DNA of 64,000 nucleotides, from contig UBZP01000021.1 in NCBI GenBank assembly GCA_900469965.1, forward strand, positions 29,632-93,631. Reading direction: 5' to 3'. The first letter of the stretch is position 1. Every line of letters begins with the position of its first letter. This DNA comes from Hyphomicrobiales bacterium (lineage in GTDB: Bacteria > Pseudomonadota > Alphaproteobacteria > Rhizobiales > Rhizobiaceae). The notes beneath the pieces were generated by a model. That model was not told where the DNA came from. It ran no database searches and saw only the letters and a list, made by a program, of their open reading frames with translations. Both the position numbers and the translations under genes were made by a program. This document shows positions 38,257 through 51,288 of this stretch, piece by piece.

Positions 38257-39447
38257 ATGACCGAACACAACGTCCGCAACTTTAACATCAACTTCGGCCC
38301 GCAACATCCGGCAGCGCACGGTGTTTTGCGCCTCGTGCTGGAGCTGGACGGCGAGATCGTCGAGCGGGTCGATCCGCATATCGGCCTGTTGCATCGCGGC
38401 ACCGAGAAGCTGATCGAGACGAAGACCTACCTGCAGGCCGTGCCCTATTTCGACCGCCTCGACTACGTGGCGCCGATGAACCAGGAGCATGCCTATGCGC
38501 TCGCCGTCGAGAAGCTGCTCGGCGTCGAGGTGCCGATCCGCGGCCAGCTGATCCGCGTGCTCTATTCGGAGATCGGCCGCATCCTGTCGCACCTCCTCAA
38601 CGTCACCACGCAGGCCATGGACGTCGGCGCGCTGACGCCGCCGCTCTGGGGCTTCGAGGAGCGCGAGAAGCTGATGGTGTTCTACGAGCGCGCCTGCGGC
38701 TCGCGCATGCACGCCGCCTACATCCGTCCCGGCGGCGTCCACCAGGACCTGCCCGACCAGCTGGTCGAGGACATCGGCAAGTGGATCGACCCCTTCCTCA
38801 AGACGGTCGACGACATCGACGAACTGCTGACCGGCAATCGCATCTTCAAGCAGCGCAACGTCGACATCGGCGTCGTCAAGCTGGAGGATGCCTGGGCCTG
38901 GGGCTTCTCGGGCGTGATGGTGCGCGGCTCGGGTGCCGCCTGGGACCTGCGCCGCTCGCAGCCCTACGAGTGCTATTCCGACCTGGAATTCGACATCCCG
39001 ATCGGCAAGAACGGCGACTGCTACGACCGCTACCTGATCCGCATGATCGAGATGCGTCAGTCGGCGAAGATCATGCGCCAGTGCGTCGACCGGCTGCTGG
39101 GCGATGCCCGGGTCGGCCCGGTCTCCTCGCTCGACGGCAAGATCGTGCCGCCGAAGCGCGGCCAGATGAAGCGCTCGATGGAGGCGCTGATCCATCACTT
39201 CAAGCTCTATACCGAGGGCTATCACGTGCCGGCCGGCGAGGTCTACGCCGCGGTGGAGGCGCCCAAGGGCGAGTTCGGCGTCTATCTCGTCGCCGACGGC
39301 TCCAACAAGCCCTACCGCTGCAAGATCCGCGCCCCGGGCTATGCCCACCTGCAGGCGATGGATTTCCTGTGTCGCGGGCATCAGCTTGCCGACGTGTCCG
39401 CCGTACTGGGCTCGCTCGACATCGTTTTCGGTGAGGTGGACCGCTGA
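38257..39447 (+). CDS. nuoD: NADH-quinone oxidoreductase subunit D
   Basis: 396-aa 49-kDa-type subunit forming the quinone pocket with NuoB. Family blocks are [21 protein letters not shown] at residues 11-31 (His and quinone-site loop), [26 protein letters not shown] and the C-terminal DPVMGEVDR-like FGEVDR end. The length is normal. Its ribosome-binding region lies just outside the right cassette repeat. The stop overlaps the next start by one base (TGATG). Confidence 0.97.
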   Translation: MTEHNVRNFNINFGPQHPAAHGVLRLVLELDGEIVERVDPHIGLLHRGTEKLIETKTYLQAVPYFDRLDYVAPMNQEHAYALAVEKLLGVEVPIRGQLIRVLYSEIGRILSHLLNVTTQAMDVGALTPPLWGFEEREKLMVFYERACGSRMHAAYIRPGGVHQDLPDQLVEDIGKWIDPFLKTVDDIDELLTGNRIFKQRNVDIGVVKLEDAWAWGFSGVMVRGSGAAWDLRRSQPYECYSDLEFDIPIGKNGDCYDRYLIRMIEMRQSAKIMRQCVDRLLGDARVGPVSSLDGKIVPPKRGQMKRSMEALIHHFKLYTEGYHVPAGEVYAAVEAPKGEFGVYLVADGSNKPYRCKIRAPGYAHLQAMDFLCRGHQLADVSAVLGSLDIVFGEVDR

Positions 39448-39701
39448 TGCTTCGACTGAGCTTCGCCCTTGCAGTCCTCGCCGCCTCGGCCGCGGCAGCC
39501 CAGGCCCAGGAGACCGACGCGTCGCCCCAGGCGGGCACGACGCAGTCGACGATGGCAAGGCTGCTTGCCGACGGCTACGAGATCAAGGGCACGGCTCAGG
39601 CCAGCAGCCGCTACATCGTGTTCATGCAGAAAGAGAAGACGGCCTATGCCTGTCAGTTCGTCACCGTGACGACGACGCGCTGCGGGCTGATCACTGAATA
39701 A
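39447..39701 (+). CDS. Small exported protein inside the nuo operon
   Basis: 84-aa protein with a clear signal peptide ([20 protein letters not shown]) and a short mature part: [33 protein letters not shown] and RCGLITE, with two cysteines that could form a disulfide. Start and nuoD stop share one base, so translation is coupled. It is not a standard complex I subunit. The periplasmic location next to a membrane complex suggests an accessory or assembly role, which is inference. Confidence 0.82.
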   Translation: MLRLSFALAVLAASAAAAQAQETDASPQAGTTQSTMARLLADGYEIKGTAQASSRYIVFMQKEKTAYACQFVTVTTTRCGLITE

Positions 39702-39712
39702 GGCGCCAAAGA

Positions 39713-40813
39713 ATGTCCGTTCGTCGATTGGCCGATGAGGCCGTGCAGCCCGCAAGCTTCGCCTTCTCCAAGGAGAATGCGGACTGGGCGTTGGCAACGA
39801 TCAACAAGTACCCGAAGGGCCGCGAGCAGTCGGCCGTCATCCCGCTTCTGATGCGGGCGCAGGAACAGGACGGCTGGGTCACCAAGGCCGCGATCGAGAA
39901 GGTCGCCGAGATGCTCGGCATGGCCTATATCCGCGTTCTCGAAGTGGCGACCTTCTACACCCAGTTCCAGCTGAAGCCGGTCGGAACGCGCGCCCACGTC
40001 CAGGTCTGCGGCACCACGCCCTGCATGCTGCGCGGCGCCGAGGACCTGATCAAGGTCTGCAAGAGCAAGATCAACGCCGAGCCCTTCGAGCTGAATGCCG
40101 ACGGCACGCTGTCGTGGGAAGAGGTCGAGTGCCAGGGCGCCTGCGTCAACGCGCCGATGGTGATGATCTTCAAGGACAGCTTCGAGGACCTGACCCCGGC
40201 CCAGCTCGAGGAGATCATCGATCGCTTCGAGGCGGGCGAGGGCGCAAGCGTCAAGCCCGGCCCGCAGGTCGACCGCATCTACTCCGCCCCGATCGGCGGC
40301 CTGACGTCGCTGACCGATCCGGATCCGGCGCCGGCGAAGCCGGCCGCCAAGCGCAGCGAGAAGGCTGCCGAGGCAGCCGTCAGCACGCCGCCGTCGAACG
40401 CCGGCCGTGCCAAGACCGCAGCCGAGGAGACCAACCCGGCCCTGAAGACGCCGGCGACCGCCAAGGCGGAAGCCGCGGCGAACGCCAAGGTCAAGGGCGA
40501 CACGCGCGCCGAGGGCGGCAAGCCGTCGCTGGAGGACAAGAACCGTCCGGCCGGCATCGAGCGCCCCGCCGCTCCCGACGACCTCAAGCTGATCTCCGGC
40601 GTCGGCCCGAAGATCGAGGGCACGCTGCACGAGCTCGGCATCTTCACCTATGCGCAGGTCGCCGCCTGGAAGAAGGCGGAGCGCGAATGGGTGGACGGAT
40701 ACCTCAATTTCAAGGGCCGCATCGAGCGGGACGACTGGGTCAAGCAGGCCAAGGCGCTCGCCAAGGGCGGCGAAGCGGAATACATCCGCGTCTTCGGCAA
40801 GAAGCCGCGCTGA
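39713..40813 (+). CDS. nuoE: NADH-quinone oxidoreductase subunit E with a C-terminal helix-hairpin-helix extension
   Basis: 366-aa protein. Residues 1-195 are the normal thioredoxin-like NuoE with the [2Fe-2S] N1a cysteines Cys99, Cys104, Cys140 and Cys144. An Ala/Lys/Pro-rich linker (about 200-285) leads to a roughly 80-residue domain beginning [20 protein letters not shown], a helix-hairpin-helix-like motif. Normal NuoE is about 160-220 aa, so the extension nearly doubles it. Long NuoE forms are known in rhizobia. The same domain ends the protein at 42133-42870. Confidence 0.95.
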   Translation: MSVRRLADEAVQPASFAFSKENADWALATINKYPKGREQSAVIPLLMRAQEQDGWVTKAAIEKVAEMLGMAYIRVLEVATFYTQFQLKPVGTRAHVQVCGTTPCMLRGAEDLIKVCKSKINAEPFELNADGTLSWEEVECQGACVNAPMVMIFKDSFEDLTPAQLEEIIDRFEAGEGASVKPGPQVDRIYSAPIGGLTSLTDPDPAPAKPAAKRSEKAAEAAVSTPPSNAGRAKTAAEETNPALKTPATAKAEAAANAKVKGDTRAEGGKPSLEDKNRPAGIERPAAPDDLKLISGVGPKIEGTLHELGIFTYAQVAAWKKAEREWVDGYLNFKGRIERDDWVKQAKALAKGGEAEYIRVFGKKPR

Positions 40814-40823
40814 AAGGTGAAAC

Positions 40824-42128
<1,305 letters not shown>

Positions 42129-42132
42129 GGCG

Positions 42133-42870
42133 ATGACGAAGCCGGCAGGACAGGAAGCTCAGGCAACCGTGGTCCCGCCGGCGACAGCCGCGAGCGACGA
42201 TCCGTTTGGATTGGCGCCCTGGCTGAAGGAAATGCCGCACGTGGCGATCCCGCCGCTGATGGCGCATCCGGTGGCCGCGATGGCTGCGGCGACCGCGATC
42301 GGTTTCGGCTTCACCAGCCAGCTGGCCGGCGCCGTCATCGGGGCGATGCAGGGCAGCGCCGAGCGGATGAAGGCGGTGCTCGACGAGGCCGCAAGGGGCG
42401 AGGGGCGGATGCCGCGGCAACCCGGTCCGGCCGCTCCGGAAAGCGCCCAGGCAGGGGCAGGCGCCGGCGGCGTTGCCACAAGGCCCGCTCCGAAGCCGGA
42501 GGGGCCGCCGGCGGGGAGCGGTGCGGTTCCGGCTGCGGCGCGCGCGGGCAGGGTGCGGGCGGCGACGGAAGGGAAGAAGGCGGCCGGCACGGAACTTCGT
42601 CCGCCGGTTGCGAAATCGGAAAGACCGGCAACGGTTCGGAAAGGTTCCGGGCCTAAGGCCGGCAAGGCCGACGACCTGAAGGCGATTTCGGGCGTCGGGC
42701 CGAAGCTGGAGCAGGCGCTGAACGGCAAGGGGATTTTCCGCTTTGCCGAAATCGCCCGTTGGACCGGCGCGGACGTGGAGAAGATCGAAGCCGAGCTCGG
42801 CCTCGACGGGCGGATCGCCCGCGACGGCTGGGTGGAGCAGGCAAGGGCGCTGGCGAAGGCGAAGGGCTGA
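42133..42870 (+). CDS. Complex I-associated protein with a NuoE-like C-terminal domain
   Basis: 245-aa protein starting 4 bases after nuoF. The N-terminal part has PFGLAPWLKEMPHVAIPPLM and a hydrophobic AMAAATAIGFGFTSQLAGAVIGAM stretch (about residues 48-71, possible membrane or amphipathic helix). A disordered Ala/Pro/Gly-rich linker follows, then from about residue 178 DDLKAISGVGPKLEQALNGK to WVEQARALAKAKG, clearly similar to the NuoE extension. It is not a core subunit. Similar genes in rhizobia are annotated as NADH-ubiquinone dehydrogenase proteins. An accessory or supernumerary role is plausible. Confidence 0.82.
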   Translation: MTKPAGQEAQATVVPPATAASDDPFGLAPWLKEMPHVAIPPLMAHPVAAMAAATAIGFGFTSQLAGAVIGAMQGSAERMKAVLDEAARGEGRMPRQPGPAAPESAQAGAGAGGVATRPAPKPEGPPAGSGAVPAAARAGRVRAATEGKKAAGTELRPPVAKSERPATVRKGSGPKAGKADDLKAISGVGPKLEQALNGKGIFRFAEIARWTGADVEKIEAELGLDGRIARDGWVEQARALAKAKG

Positions 42871-42992
42871 AGGCCCGGCCGGAGGCGGCAGACAGGAACT
42901 GAAGCAGGCGGCAGGCGCGAAGGGCGCGACCGCCGGCAAGGGACAGGGCGCTGGCACGGCGCAAGCCGTGCATCGAAAGCGGGAAGACGGAT

Positions 42993-45071
42993 ATGGCAAA
43001 ACTGAAAGTCGACGGAAAAGAGATCGAGGTTCCGGATCATTTCACGCTGTTGCAGGCGTGCGAGGAGGCCGGCGCCGAGGTTCCGCGCTTCTGTTTCCAC
43101 GAGCGGCTGTCGGTCGCCGGCAACTGCCGCATGTGCCTCGTCGAGGTGAAGGGCGGCCCGCCGAAGCCGGCGGCCTCCTGCGCCATGGGCGTGCGCGACC
43201 TGCGCCCCGGCCCGAACGGCGAGCCGCCGGAAGTCTTCACCACCACGCCGATGGTCAAGAAGGCCCGCGAAGGCGTGATGGAGTTCCTGCTGATCAACCA
43301 TCCGCTCGACTGCCCGATCTGCGACCAGGGCGGCGAATGCGACCTGCAGGACCAGGCGATGGCCTTCGGCATCGACAGTTCGCGCTATCAGGAAAACAAG
43401 CGCGCGGTCGAGGACAAGTACATCGGCCCGCTCGTCAAGACGATCATGAACCGCTGCATCCACTGCACGCGCTGCGTCCGTTTCACCACGGAAGTCGCCG
43501 GCATCAGCGAGCTCGGCCTGATCGGCCGCGGCGAGGATGCGGAGATCACCACCTATCTCGAGCAGGCGATGACCTCGGAGCTGCAGGGCAACGTCGTCGA
43601 CCTCTGCCCGGTCGGCGCGCTGACCTCCAAGCCCTTCGCCTTCACCGCGCGTCCGTGGGAGCTGAACAAGACCGAATCGATCGACGTCATGGACGCCGTC
43701 GGCTCGGCGATCCGCGTCGACACCCGCGGCCGCGAAGTGATGCGCGTCCTGCCGCGCGTCAACGAGGACATCAACGAGGAGTGGATCTCCGACAAGACGC
43801 GCTACATCTGGGACGGCCTGAAGACCCAGCGCCTCGACCGCCCCTACGTCCGCAAGGACGGCCGCCTGCAGCCGGCGAGCTGGGCCGAAGCCTTCGCCGC
43901 CGTCAAGGCTGCCGTCTCCGGCAAGGCGGGCGAGCGGATCGGCGCGATCGCCGGCGACCTCGCCTCGGTGGAGGAAATGTATGCGCTGCGCGAGCTGATG
44001 GCCTCGCTCGGCTCGAAGAACATCGACTGCCGCCAGGACGGCACGGTGCTGCACCCGGCGTTCGGCCGCGCCAGCTACCTGTTCAACCCGACGATCGCCG
44101 GCATCGAGCAGGCGGACGCGCTCCTCATCGTCGGCGCCAATCCGCGCATCGAGGCTGCGGTGCTGAACGCCCGCATCCGCAAGCGCTGGCGCATGGATGG
44201 CTTCCCGATCGCGGTCATCGGCGAACAGGCCGAACTGCGCTACGGCTATGAATATCTCGGCGCAGGCCCCGATACGCTCGCCGATCTCGTCGCCGGTAAC
44301 GGCGCCTTCCTCGAGACGCTGAAGAACGCGAAGAACCCGATGATCATCGTCGGCCAGGGCGCGCTGTCGCGCACCGACGGCCAGGCGGTGCTCGCCAACG
44401 TCCTGAAGCTCGCCGACGCCGTCGGCGCGATCACCGCCGACTGGAACGGCCTCGGCATCCTGCACACCGCGGCCGCCCGCGTCGGCGGCCTCGACCTCGG
44501 CTTCGTGCCGGGCGAGGGCGGCAAGGCGGCAGCCGAGATGCTGACCGACACCGACGTGCTCTTCCTGCTCGGCGCCGACGAGATGGATTTTGCGAAGAAG
44601 ACCGCCTTCACCGTCTATATCGGCTCGCACGGCGACAACGCGGCTCATGTCGCAGACGTCATCCTGCCGGGTGCTGCCTACACCGAGAAGTCCGGCACCT
44701 GGGTCAACACCGAGGGCCGCGTCCAGATGGGCAACCGCGCCGGCTTCGCGCCGGGCGAGGCCCGCGAGGACTGGGCGATCCTGCGCGCGCTCTCCGACGT
44801 GCTCGGCAAGAAGCTGCCCTTCGATTCGCTGGCGCAGCTGCGCGCCAGGCTCTATGCCGCCCATCCGCATTTCGCCGGCGTCGACGCGATTGCCGTGGGC
44901 GACAGTGGCCAACTTGCGGCGCTTGCGAAAAAAGGCGGGAAGATGACGAAATCCGGGTTTGCGTCTCCCGTCAAAGACTTCTATTTGACGAACCCGATAG
45001 CGCGCGCCTCCGCGGTCATGGCCGAATGCTCGGCACTGGCCCGCAACAACTTCAAAGCCGCGGCGGAATAA
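42993..45071 (+). CDS. nuoG: NADH-quinone oxidoreductase subunit G
   Basis: 692-aa 75-kDa-type subunit. The N-terminal ferredoxin domain binds N1b ([19 protein letters not shown]), then N5 with its histidine and [14 protein letters not shown], then N4 ([10 protein letters not shown]). The rest is the molybdopterin-like domain, shorter than in E. coli as is usual for alphaproteobacteria and mitochondria. 122 non-coding bases separate it from the preceding gene. Confidence 0.97.
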   Translation: MAKLKVDGKEIEVPDHFTLLQACEEAGAEVPRFCFHERLSVAGNCRMCLVEVKGGPPKPAASCAMGVRDLRPGPNGEPPEVFTTTPMVKKAREGVMEFLLINHPLDCPICDQGGECDLQDQAMAFGIDSSRYQENKRAVEDKYIGPLVKTIMNRCIHCTRCVRFTTEVAGISELGLIGRGEDAEITTYLEQAMTSELQGNVVDLCPVGALTSKPFAFTARPWELNKTESIDVMDAVGSAIRVDTRGREVMRVLPRVNEDINEEWISDKTRYIWDGLKTQRLDRPYVRKDGRLQPASWAEAFAAVKAAVSGKAGERIGAIAGDLASVEEMYALRELMASLGSKNIDCRQDGTVLHPAFGRASYLFNPTIAGIEQADALLIVGANPRIEAAVLNARIRKRWRMDGFPIAVIGEQAELRYGYEYLGAGPDTLADLVAGNGAFLETLKNAKNPMIIVGQGALSRTDGQAVLANVLKLADAVGAITADWNGLGILHTAAARVGGLDLGFVPGEGGKAAAEMLTDTDVLFLLGADEMDFAKKTAFTVYIGSHGDNAAHVADVILPGAAYTEKSGTWVNTEGRVQMGNRAGFAPGEAREDWAILRALSDVLGKKLPFDSLAQLRARLYAAHPHFAGVDAIAVGDSGQLAALAKKGGKMTKSGFASPVKDFYLTNPIARASAVMAECSALARNNFKAAAE

Positions 45072-45090
45072 GCGCGAGGGAATAGGCACT

Positions 45091-46134
45091 ATGGACGCTT
45101 TCATTACGAGCTATGTTTGGCCCGCGGTCATCATGATCGCCCAGTCGCTGCTGCTGCTGGTCGCGCTGCTGCTCTTCATCGCCTATATCCTCCTGGCCGA
45201 CCGCAAGATCTGGGCCGCCGTCCAGCTGCGCCGCGGCCCGAACGTCGTCGGTCCCTGGGGGCTGTTCCAGTCGTTCGCCGACCTTCTGAAGTTCGTCTTC
45301 AAGGAGCCGGTGATCCCGGCGACCGCGAACAAGACGATCTTCCTGCTGGCGCCGCTCGTCTCCGTGACGCTGGCGCTCGCCACCTGGGCGGTGATCCCGC
45401 TGAATGCGAACTGGGTGATCGCCAACATCAACGTCGGCATCCTCTACGTCTTCGCGATCTCCTCGCTCGAGGTCTACGGCATCATCATGGGCGGCTGGGC
45501 TTCGAACTCGAAGTACCCGTTCCTCGGCGCCCTGCGCTCGGCTGCGCAGATGGTCTCCTACGAGGTCTCGATCGGCTTCGTCATCGTCACCGTGCTTCTG
45601 TGCGTCGGCTCGCTGAACCTGACCGACATCGTCGATGCGCAGCGCAACGGCATCGGCACGATGATCGGCCTGCCGGGCTCGTTCCTCGACTGGCACTGGC
45701 TGGCGCTGTTCCCGATGTTCGTGATCTTCTTCATCTCGGCGCTGGCCGAGACGAACCGCCCGCCCTTCGACCTGCCGGAAGCCGAATCCGAGCTCGTCGC
45801 CGGCTTCATGGTCGAATACGGCTCGACGCCGTACATGATGTTCATGCTCGGCGAGTATGCCGCCATCTGCCTGATGTGCGCGCTGACGACGATCCTGTTC
45901 CTCGGCGGCTGGCTGCCCCCGGTCGACGTCTGGTTCCTCAACTGGGTTCCCGGCATCATCTGGTTCGTGCTGAAGGCCGGTTTCGTCTTCTTCATGTTCG
46001 CGATGGTGAAGGCCTTCGTGCCGCGCTACCGCTACGACCAGCTGATGCGGCTGGGCTGGAAGGTCTTCCTGCCGCTGTCGCTCGCCATGGTCGTGATCGT
46101 TGCATTCGTGCTGAAGCTCACCGGGGCCGCCTGA
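45091..46134 (+). CDS. nuoH: NADH-quinone oxidoreductase subunit H
   Basis: 347-aa membrane subunit with about eight helices next to the quinone chamber. The signatures are [21 protein letters not shown] near residue 30-50, and [21 protein letters not shown], the acidic quinone-site loop, near residue 215-235. Standard length. Confidence 0.97.
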   Translation: MDAFITSYVWPAVIMIAQSLLLLVALLLFIAYILLADRKIWAAVQLRRGPNVVGPWGLFQSFADLLKFVFKEPVIPATANKTIFLLAPLVSVTLALATWAVIPLNANWVIANINVGILYVFAISSLEVYGIIMGGWASNSKYPFLGALRSAAQMVSYEVSIGFVIVTVLLCVGSLNLTDIVDAQRNGIGTMIGLPGSFLDWHWLALFPMFVIFFISALAETNRPPFDLPEAESELVAGFMVEYGSTPYMMFMLGEYAAICLMCALTTILFLGGWLPPVDVWFLNWVPGIIWFVLKAGFVFFMFAMVKAFVPRYRYDQLMRLGWKVFLPLSLAMVVIVAFVLKLTGAA

Positions 46135-46171
46135 TGGTGCCCCCACGTTTCAGCAGCATTGGAGCTCTGTA

Positions 46172-46663
46172 ATGGCCAGTCTGTCGCAAGCCGTCAATTC
46201 GCTGTTCCTGAAGGAATTCGTCGGCGCCTTTTTCCTGTCGATGCGTTATTTCTTCCGGCCGAAGGCGACGCTGAACTATCCCTTCGAGAAGGGCCCGGTA
46301 TCGCCGCGCTTCCGCGGCGAGCACGCGCTGCGCCGCTATCCGAACGGCGAGGAACGCTGCATCGCCTGCAAGCTGTGCGAGGCGATCTGTCCGGCGCAGG
46401 CCATCACCATCGAGGCCGGCCCGCGCCGCAACGACGGCACGCGCCGCACGGTGCGTTACGACATCGACATGGTGAAGTGCATCTATTGCGGTTTCTGCCA
46501 GGAGGCCTGCCCGGTCGACGCCATCGTCGAGGGGCCGAACTTCGAGTTCGCCACCGAGACCCGCGAGGAACTCTACTACGACAAGCAGCGGCTGCTGGAT
46601 AACGGCGACCGCTGGGAGCGGGAGATCGCCCGCAACATCGCAATGGATTCGCCCTACCGCTGA
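46172..46663 (+). CDS. nuoI: NADH-quinone oxidoreductase subunit I
   Basis: 163-aa ferredoxin-like subunit with two [4Fe-4S] clusters N6a and N6b: [12 protein letters not shown] and [12 protein letters not shown]. The short amphipathic N-terminal helix anchors it to the membrane arm. A 141-bp gene-free gap precedes nuoJ, with only a modest inverted repeat just after the stop. Confidence 0.97.
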   Translation: MASLSQAVNSLFLKEFVGAFFLSMRYFFRPKATLNYPFEKGPVSPRFRGEHALRRYPNGEERCIACKLCEAICPAQAITIEAGPRRNDGTRRTVRYDIDMVKCIYCGFCQEACPVDAIVEGPNFEFATETREELYYDKQRLLDNGDRWEREIARNIAMDSPYR

Positions 46664-46804
46664 GCGGTCGGGCAGGGAACTGCCGCCCGAAGGGGGCGAC
46701 GGACATCGAACGCTTGAAATCTGCCCGGTGGCGCGCCCGCCGGGCTTCGACGGAAGGGACAGGCGCAGCGCCGGTCTCTCCCGGGGAAGAAAAAAGGCAC
46801 CAAC

Positions 46805-47419
46805 ATGGGTCTGCAGGCTCTCTTTTTCTATCTGTTCGCCTTCGTGGCGGTGGCGTCCGCCTTCATGGTGATCGCGGCGAAGAACCCGGTTTATTCCGTG
46901 CTGTTCCTCATCGTCACATTCTTCAATTCGGCGGGCCTGTTCCTCCTGACCGGCGCCGAGTTCCTGGCGATGATCCTGCTGGTCGTCTATGTCGGCGCGG
47001 TCGCGGTGCTCTTCCTCTTCGTCGTGATGATGCTGGACATCGACTTCGCGGCGCTCCGCTCGGGCATCATCGAGCATGCCCCGGTCGGCGCGCTGGTCGG
47101 CCTGGTGCTGGCGGTCGAGCTGATCATCGTCATCGGCGGCTCCACGCTGTCGCCGGAGATCGCCAGCCACGCGGCGCATCCGATCCCGCCGGTGGCCGAG
47201 CGGACCAACACCGCAGCCCTCGGCGACGTGCTCTACACGAACTACGTCTACTTCTTCCAGATCGCCGGCCTGGTGCTTCTGGTGGCCATGATCGGTGCGA
47301 TCGTGCTGACGCTGCGCCACCGCGAGAACATCAAGCGGCAGAACATCTCGGTGCAGGTCGCCCGCACCCCGGCGACCGCGGTCGAGGTCATCAAGGTCAA
47401 ACCGGGGCAGGGGCTCTGA
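46805..47419 (+). CDS. nuoJ: NADH-quinone oxidoreductase subunit J
   Basis: 204-aa membrane subunit with five hydrophobic segments and the family block SVLFLIVTFFNSAGLFLLTGAE (about residues 32-53). The helix with the pi-bulge used for coupling should be around VYVGAVAVLFLFVVMML. The C-terminal tail after the last helix is polar (RHRENIKRQNISVQV). Standard length. Confidence 0.96.
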   Translation: MGLQALFFYLFAFVAVASAFMVIAAKNPVYSVLFLIVTFFNSAGLFLLTGAEFLAMILLVVYVGAVAVLFLFVVMMLDIDFAALRSGIIEHAPVGALVGLVLAVELIIVIGGSTLSPEIASHAAHPIPPVAERTNTAALGDVLYTNYVYFFQIAGLVLLVAMIGAIVLTLRHRENIKRQNISVQVARTPATAVEVIKVKPGQGL

Positions 47420-47447
47420 GGCGCGCTGGACTTAAGGAATTCGCATC

Positions 47448-47756
47448 ATGGAAATCGGTATTTCCCACTATCTGACGGTCAGCGCCATCCTCTTCACGCT
47501 CGGCGTCTTCGGCATCTTCATCAACAGGAAGAACGTCATCATCATCCTGATGTCGATCGAACTGATCCTGCTTGCCGTCAACATCAACATGGTGGCCTTC
47601 TCGGCCTTCCTGAACGACATCGTCGGCCAGGTGTTCGCGCTGTTCATCCTGACGGTCGCCGCCGCTGAAGCCGCGATCGGTCTTGCAATACTCGTCGTCT
47701 TCTACCGCAACCGCGGCTCGATCGCCGTGGAAGACGTCAACGTGATGAAGGGTTGA
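47448..47756 (+). CDS. nuoK: NADH-quinone oxidoreductase subunit K
   Basis: 102-aa three-helix membrane subunit. Conserved glutamates for proton translocation are in [11 protein letters not shown] and [12 protein letters not shown]. It starts with AAGGA upstream. Standard length, 6 bases before nuoL. Confidence 0.97.
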   Translation: MEIGISHYLTVSAILFTLGVFGIFINRKNVIIILMSIELILLAVNINMVAFSAFLNDIVGQVFALFILTVAAAEAAIGLAILVVFYRNRGSIAVEDVNVMKG

Positions 47757-47762
47757 TCGGTC

Positions 47763-49760
47763 ATGGATACCATCATCAAGGCTATCGTCTTCCTGCCGCT
47801 GATCGGCTTTCTGATCGCCGGCCTCGGCGGCAACACGATCGGCGCCAAGGCGTCCGAATTCGTCACCACCGGCTTCATGATCATCGCCTGCGCGCTGTCC
47901 TGGCTCGTCTTCTTCCAGGTGGCGCTCGGCCATGAGGAGATGTTCAAGGTGTCGGTGATGCGCTGGATCCAGTCCGGCAGCTTCGACGCCGAATGGGCCT
48001 TCCGCGTCGACACGCTGACGGCGGTGATGTTCGTCGTCGTCAACACGGTGTCGATGCTCGTGCATGCCTATTCGATCGGCTACATGCACCACGATCCGCA
48101 TCGGCCGCGCTTCTTCGCCTATCTGTCGCTGTTCACCTTCGCGATGCTGATGCTGATCACGTCGGACAATCTCCTGCAGATGTTCTTCGGCTGGGAAGGC
48201 GTGGGTCTGGCGTCCTACCTGCTGATCGGCTTCTGGTTCAAGAAGCCGTCGGCGAATGCCGCCGCCATGAAGGCGTTCATCGTCAACCGCGTCGGCGACT
48301 TCGGCTTCGCGCTCGGCATCTTCACGGTGTTCTACCTGTTCGGCTCCGTCAGCTTCGAGACGATCTTCGCCACGGCTGCGAGCTACCTGCCGGCGGAAGG
48401 GGCTGCAGATGCGGCCGAACCCGTCATCACCCTGTTCGGCATGCATCTCGACAAGGCGAACGCCCTGACCGCCGCCTGCCTGCTGCTCTTCATGGGCGCG
48501 ATGGGCAAGTCGGCGCAGTTCCTGCTGCACACCTGGCTTCCGGACGCGATGGAAGGCCCGACCCCGGTCTCGGCGCTCATCCATGCCGCGACCATGGTCA
48601 CCGCCGGCGTCTTCCTCGTCGCGCGCATGTCGCCGCTGTTCGAACTGTCGCCGGATGCGCTCACCGTCGTCACCGTCATCGGCGCGATCACCGCCTTCTT
48701 CGCCGCCACCGTCGGCCTGGTGCAGAACGACATCAAGCGCGTGATCGCCTACTCGACCTGCTCGCAGCTCGGCTACATGTTCGTGGCGCTGGGCGTCGGC
48801 GCCTATGGCGCGGCGATCTTCCACCTGTTCACGCACGCCTTCTTCAAGGCGCTGCTGTTCCTTGGCGCCGGCTCGGTGATCCACGCCGTCGACGGCGAGC
48901 AGGACATGCGCTACATGGGCGGACTTCGCACCCATATCCCGATCACCTTCTGGATGATGACGATCGGCACGCTGGCGCTGACAGGCGTCGGCATTCCGGG
49001 CACGATCATCGGCTTCGCCGGCTTCTTCTCCAAGGACGCGATCATCGAGAGCGCCTTCGCCTCGCACAGCACGGTTTCGGGCTTTGCCTTCACCCTTCTG
49101 GTGATCGCGGCCCTGTTCACCAGCTTCTATTCCTGGCGCCTGGCCTTCATGACTTTCTTCGGCAAGCCGCGCGCTTCGTCCGACGTCATGCACCATGTGC
49201 ATGAATCGCCGGCGATCATGCTGGTGCCGCTGTACCTCCTCGCCGTCGGCGCGATCTTTGCCGGCGTGATGTTCCACGACTTCTTCTTCGGCCACCATTA
49301 CGTCGAGTTCTGGAAGGGCGCGCTGTTCACCGGTCCGGAGAACGAGCTGCTCGAGGAATATCACCACGTGCCGCTGTGGGTGAAGTGGAGCCCGTTCGCG
49401 GCCATGGCGCTCGGCCTGTTCACCGCCTGGTTCATGTACATCCGTCGCCCGGACCTGCCGAAGTACCTGGCGGACCAGCATCGCGGCCTGTACCAGTTCC
49501 TCCTGAACAAGTGGTACTTCGACGAGCTGTACGACTTCCTGTTCGTGCGTCCGGCGCTCTGGATCGGCCGCCTGTTCTGGAAGGGCGGTGACGGCGCCGT
49601 CATCGACGGCCTCGGCCCGAACGGGGTCGCAGCGCGCGTCCTCGACGTGACCGACCGCGTGGTCCGCCTGCAGACCGGTTACCTTTATCACTATGCCTTT
49701 GCGATGCTGCTCGGAATTGCGGCGCTCGTAACCTGGATGATGCTCGGGAGTTCCTTCTGA
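47763..49760 (+). CDS. nuoL: NADH-quinone oxidoreductase subunit L
   Basis: 665-aa antiporter-like distal membrane subunit. Blocks include [20 protein letters not shown] (proton-channel glutamate), [33 protein letters not shown] and the discontinuous helix region. The C-terminal long lateral helix covers about the last 100 residues ([25 protein letters not shown] region). The stop shares one base with nuoM. Confidence 0.97.
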   Translation: MDTIIKAIVFLPLIGFLIAGLGGNTIGAKASEFVTTGFMIIACALSWLVFFQVALGHEEMFKVSVMRWIQSGSFDAEWAFRVDTLTAVMFVVVNTVSMLVHAYSIGYMHHDPHRPRFFAYLSLFTFAMLMLITSDNLLQMFFGWEGVGLASYLLIGFWFKKPSANAAAMKAFIVNRVGDFGFALGIFTVFYLFGSVSFETIFATAASYLPAEGAADAAEPVITLFGMHLDKANALTAACLLLFMGAMGKSAQFLLHTWLPDAMEGPTPVSALIHAATMVTAGVFLVARMSPLFELSPDALTVVTVIGAITAFFAATVGLVQNDIKRVIAYSTCSQLGYMFVALGVGAYGAAIFHLFTHAFFKALLFLGAGSVIHAVDGEQDMRYMGGLRTHIPITFWMMTIGTLALTGVGIPGTIIGFAGFFSKDAIIESAFASHSTVSGFAFTLLVIAALFTSFYSWRLAFMTFFGKPRASSDVMHHVHESPAIMLVPLYLLAVGAIFAGVMFHDFFFGHHYVEFWKGALFTGPENELLEEYHHVPLWVKWSPFAAMALGLFTAWFMYIRRPDLPKYLADQHRGLYQFLLNKWYFDELYDFLFVRPALWIGRLFWKGGDGAVIDGLGPNGVAARVLDVTDRVVRLQTGYLYHYAFAMLLGIAALVTWMMLGSSF

Positions 49761-51271
49761 TGACCGATTGGCCGATTCTTTCCGCGGTCACCTTTCTTCC
49801 GCTGGTCGGCGTGGCGCTGCTGCTCCTGACCCGCGAGGACAGCCCCTATGGGCGGCGGAACATCCTGAACGTGTCGCTGCTGACGACGGTCTTCACCTTC
49901 ATCCTGTCGCTCTTCGTCTGGATCGGCTTCGACTATTCGAACCCGGGCTTCCAGATGATCGAGCAGCATGAATGGCTCGGCACCGGCATCGCCTACTATC
50001 TCGGCGTCGACGGCATCTCCATGCTGTTCGTCATCCTGACGACCTTCCTGATGCCGTTCTGCGTGCTCGCGAGCTGGAACTCGATCGAAAAGCGCCTGAA
50101 GGAATACATGATCGCCTTCCTCATCCTGGAAGTGTTCATGGTCGGCGTCTTCGTCTCGCTCGACATCGTGCTGTTCTACGTCTTCTTCGAGGCGGGCCTC
50201 ATCCCGATGTTCATCATCATCGGCGTCTGGGGCGGCAAGGACCGCGTCTATGCGAGCTACAAGTTCTTCCTCTATACGCTGCTCGGCTCGGTGCTGATGC
50301 TGCTCGCCATCATGGCGATGTACTGGCAGGCCGGCACCACCAGCATTCCCGAACTGCTCGCCTACAACTTCCCGCGCCAGATGCAGACCTGGCTGTGGCT
50401 CGCCTTCTTCGCCTCGTTCGCGGTGAAGATGCCGATGTGGCCGGTCCACACCTGGCTGCCCGACGCGCACGTGCAGGCGCCGACGGCCGGTTCGGTCATC
50501 CTGGCGGGCATCCTCTTGAAGCTCGGCGGCTACGGCTTCCTGCGCTTCTCGCTGCCGATGTTCCCGCTGGCCTCGGACTATTTCGCGCCCTTCGTCTTCA
50601 CGCTCTCCGTCGTCGCCATCATCTACACCTCGCTGGTGGCGCTCGTGCAGGAAGACATCAAGAAGCTGATCGCCTATTCGTCGGTGGCGCACATGGGCTA
50701 CGTCACCATGGGCATCTTCGCCGCCAACGAGCAGGGCGTGCAGGGCGCCTTGTTCCAGATGCTCTCGCACGGCATCGTCTCCGGCGCGCTCTTCCTCTGC
50801 GTCGGCGTCGTCTATGACCGCCTGCACACCCGCGAGATCGCAGCCTATGGCGGGCTCGCCAACAACATGCCGAAATACGCGGTGGCCTTCATGATCTTCA
50901 CGATGGCGAACGTCGGCCTTCCAGGCACGTCGGGCTTCATCGGCGAAATCACCACGCTGCTCGGCGGCTTCCAGGCCAACACCTGGGTCGCGTTCTTCGC
51001 CACCACCGGCGTCGTGCTGTCGGCCGCCTATGCGCTGTGGCTCTATCGTCGGGTGATCTTCGGCCCGCTGGAGAAGGAAAGCCTCAAGGCGCTGCTCGAC
51101 CTTTCGGGCCGCGAGAAGGCGATCCTCTATCCGCTGGTGATCCTGACGATCTTCTTCGGCATCTATCCGGCGCCCGTCTTCGACGCCACGGCGGCCTCGG
51201 TCGACGCGCTCCTCAACAACTACACCGCGGCCCTCGAAGCGGCGCAATCCGTTGCGCTCTCGGCGAACTGA
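49760..51271 (+). CDS. nuoM: NADH-quinone oxidoreductase subunit M
   Basis: 503-aa antiporter-like subunit with about 14 helices. Key blocks are [21 protein letters not shown] (conserved glutamate near residue 144), [22 protein letters not shown] and the [11 protein letters not shown] helix. Standard length. Confidence 0.97.
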   Translation: MTDWPILSAVTFLPLVGVALLLLTREDSPYGRRNILNVSLLTTVFTFILSLFVWIGFDYSNPGFQMIEQHEWLGTGIAYYLGVDGISMLFVILTTFLMPFCVLASWNSIEKRLKEYMIAFLILEVFMVGVFVSLDIVLFYVFFEAGLIPMFIIIGVWGGKDRVYASYKFFLYTLLGSVLMLLAIMAMYWQAGTTSIPELLAYNFPRQMQTWLWLAFFASFAVKMPMWPVHTWLPDAHVQAPTAGSVILAGILLKLGGYGFLRFSLPMFPLASDYFAPFVFTLSVVAIIYTSLVALVQEDIKKLIAYSSVAHMGYVTMGIFAANEQGVQGALFQMLSHGIVSGALFLCVGVVYDRLHTREIAAYGGLANNMPKYAVAFMIFTMANVGLPGTSGFIGEITTLLGGFQANTWVAFFATTGVVLSAAYALWLYRRVIFGPLEKESLKALLDLSGREKAILYPLVILTIFFGIYPAPVFDATAASVDALLNNYTAALEAAQSVALSAN

Positions 51272-51288
51272 CGACGGGATCATCCGAC

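Noticed and set aside
42159-45104. A 981-codon minus-strand frame under nuoG and the preceding gene
   Set aside because: Mirror of nuoG, whose iron-sulfur motifs are all intact on the plus strand.
46664-46804. The 141-bp gap between nuoI and nuoJ, checked for an inserted gene or element
   Set aside because: No frame with a start and ribosome-binding site and no repeats like those around the nuoC-nuoD cassette.
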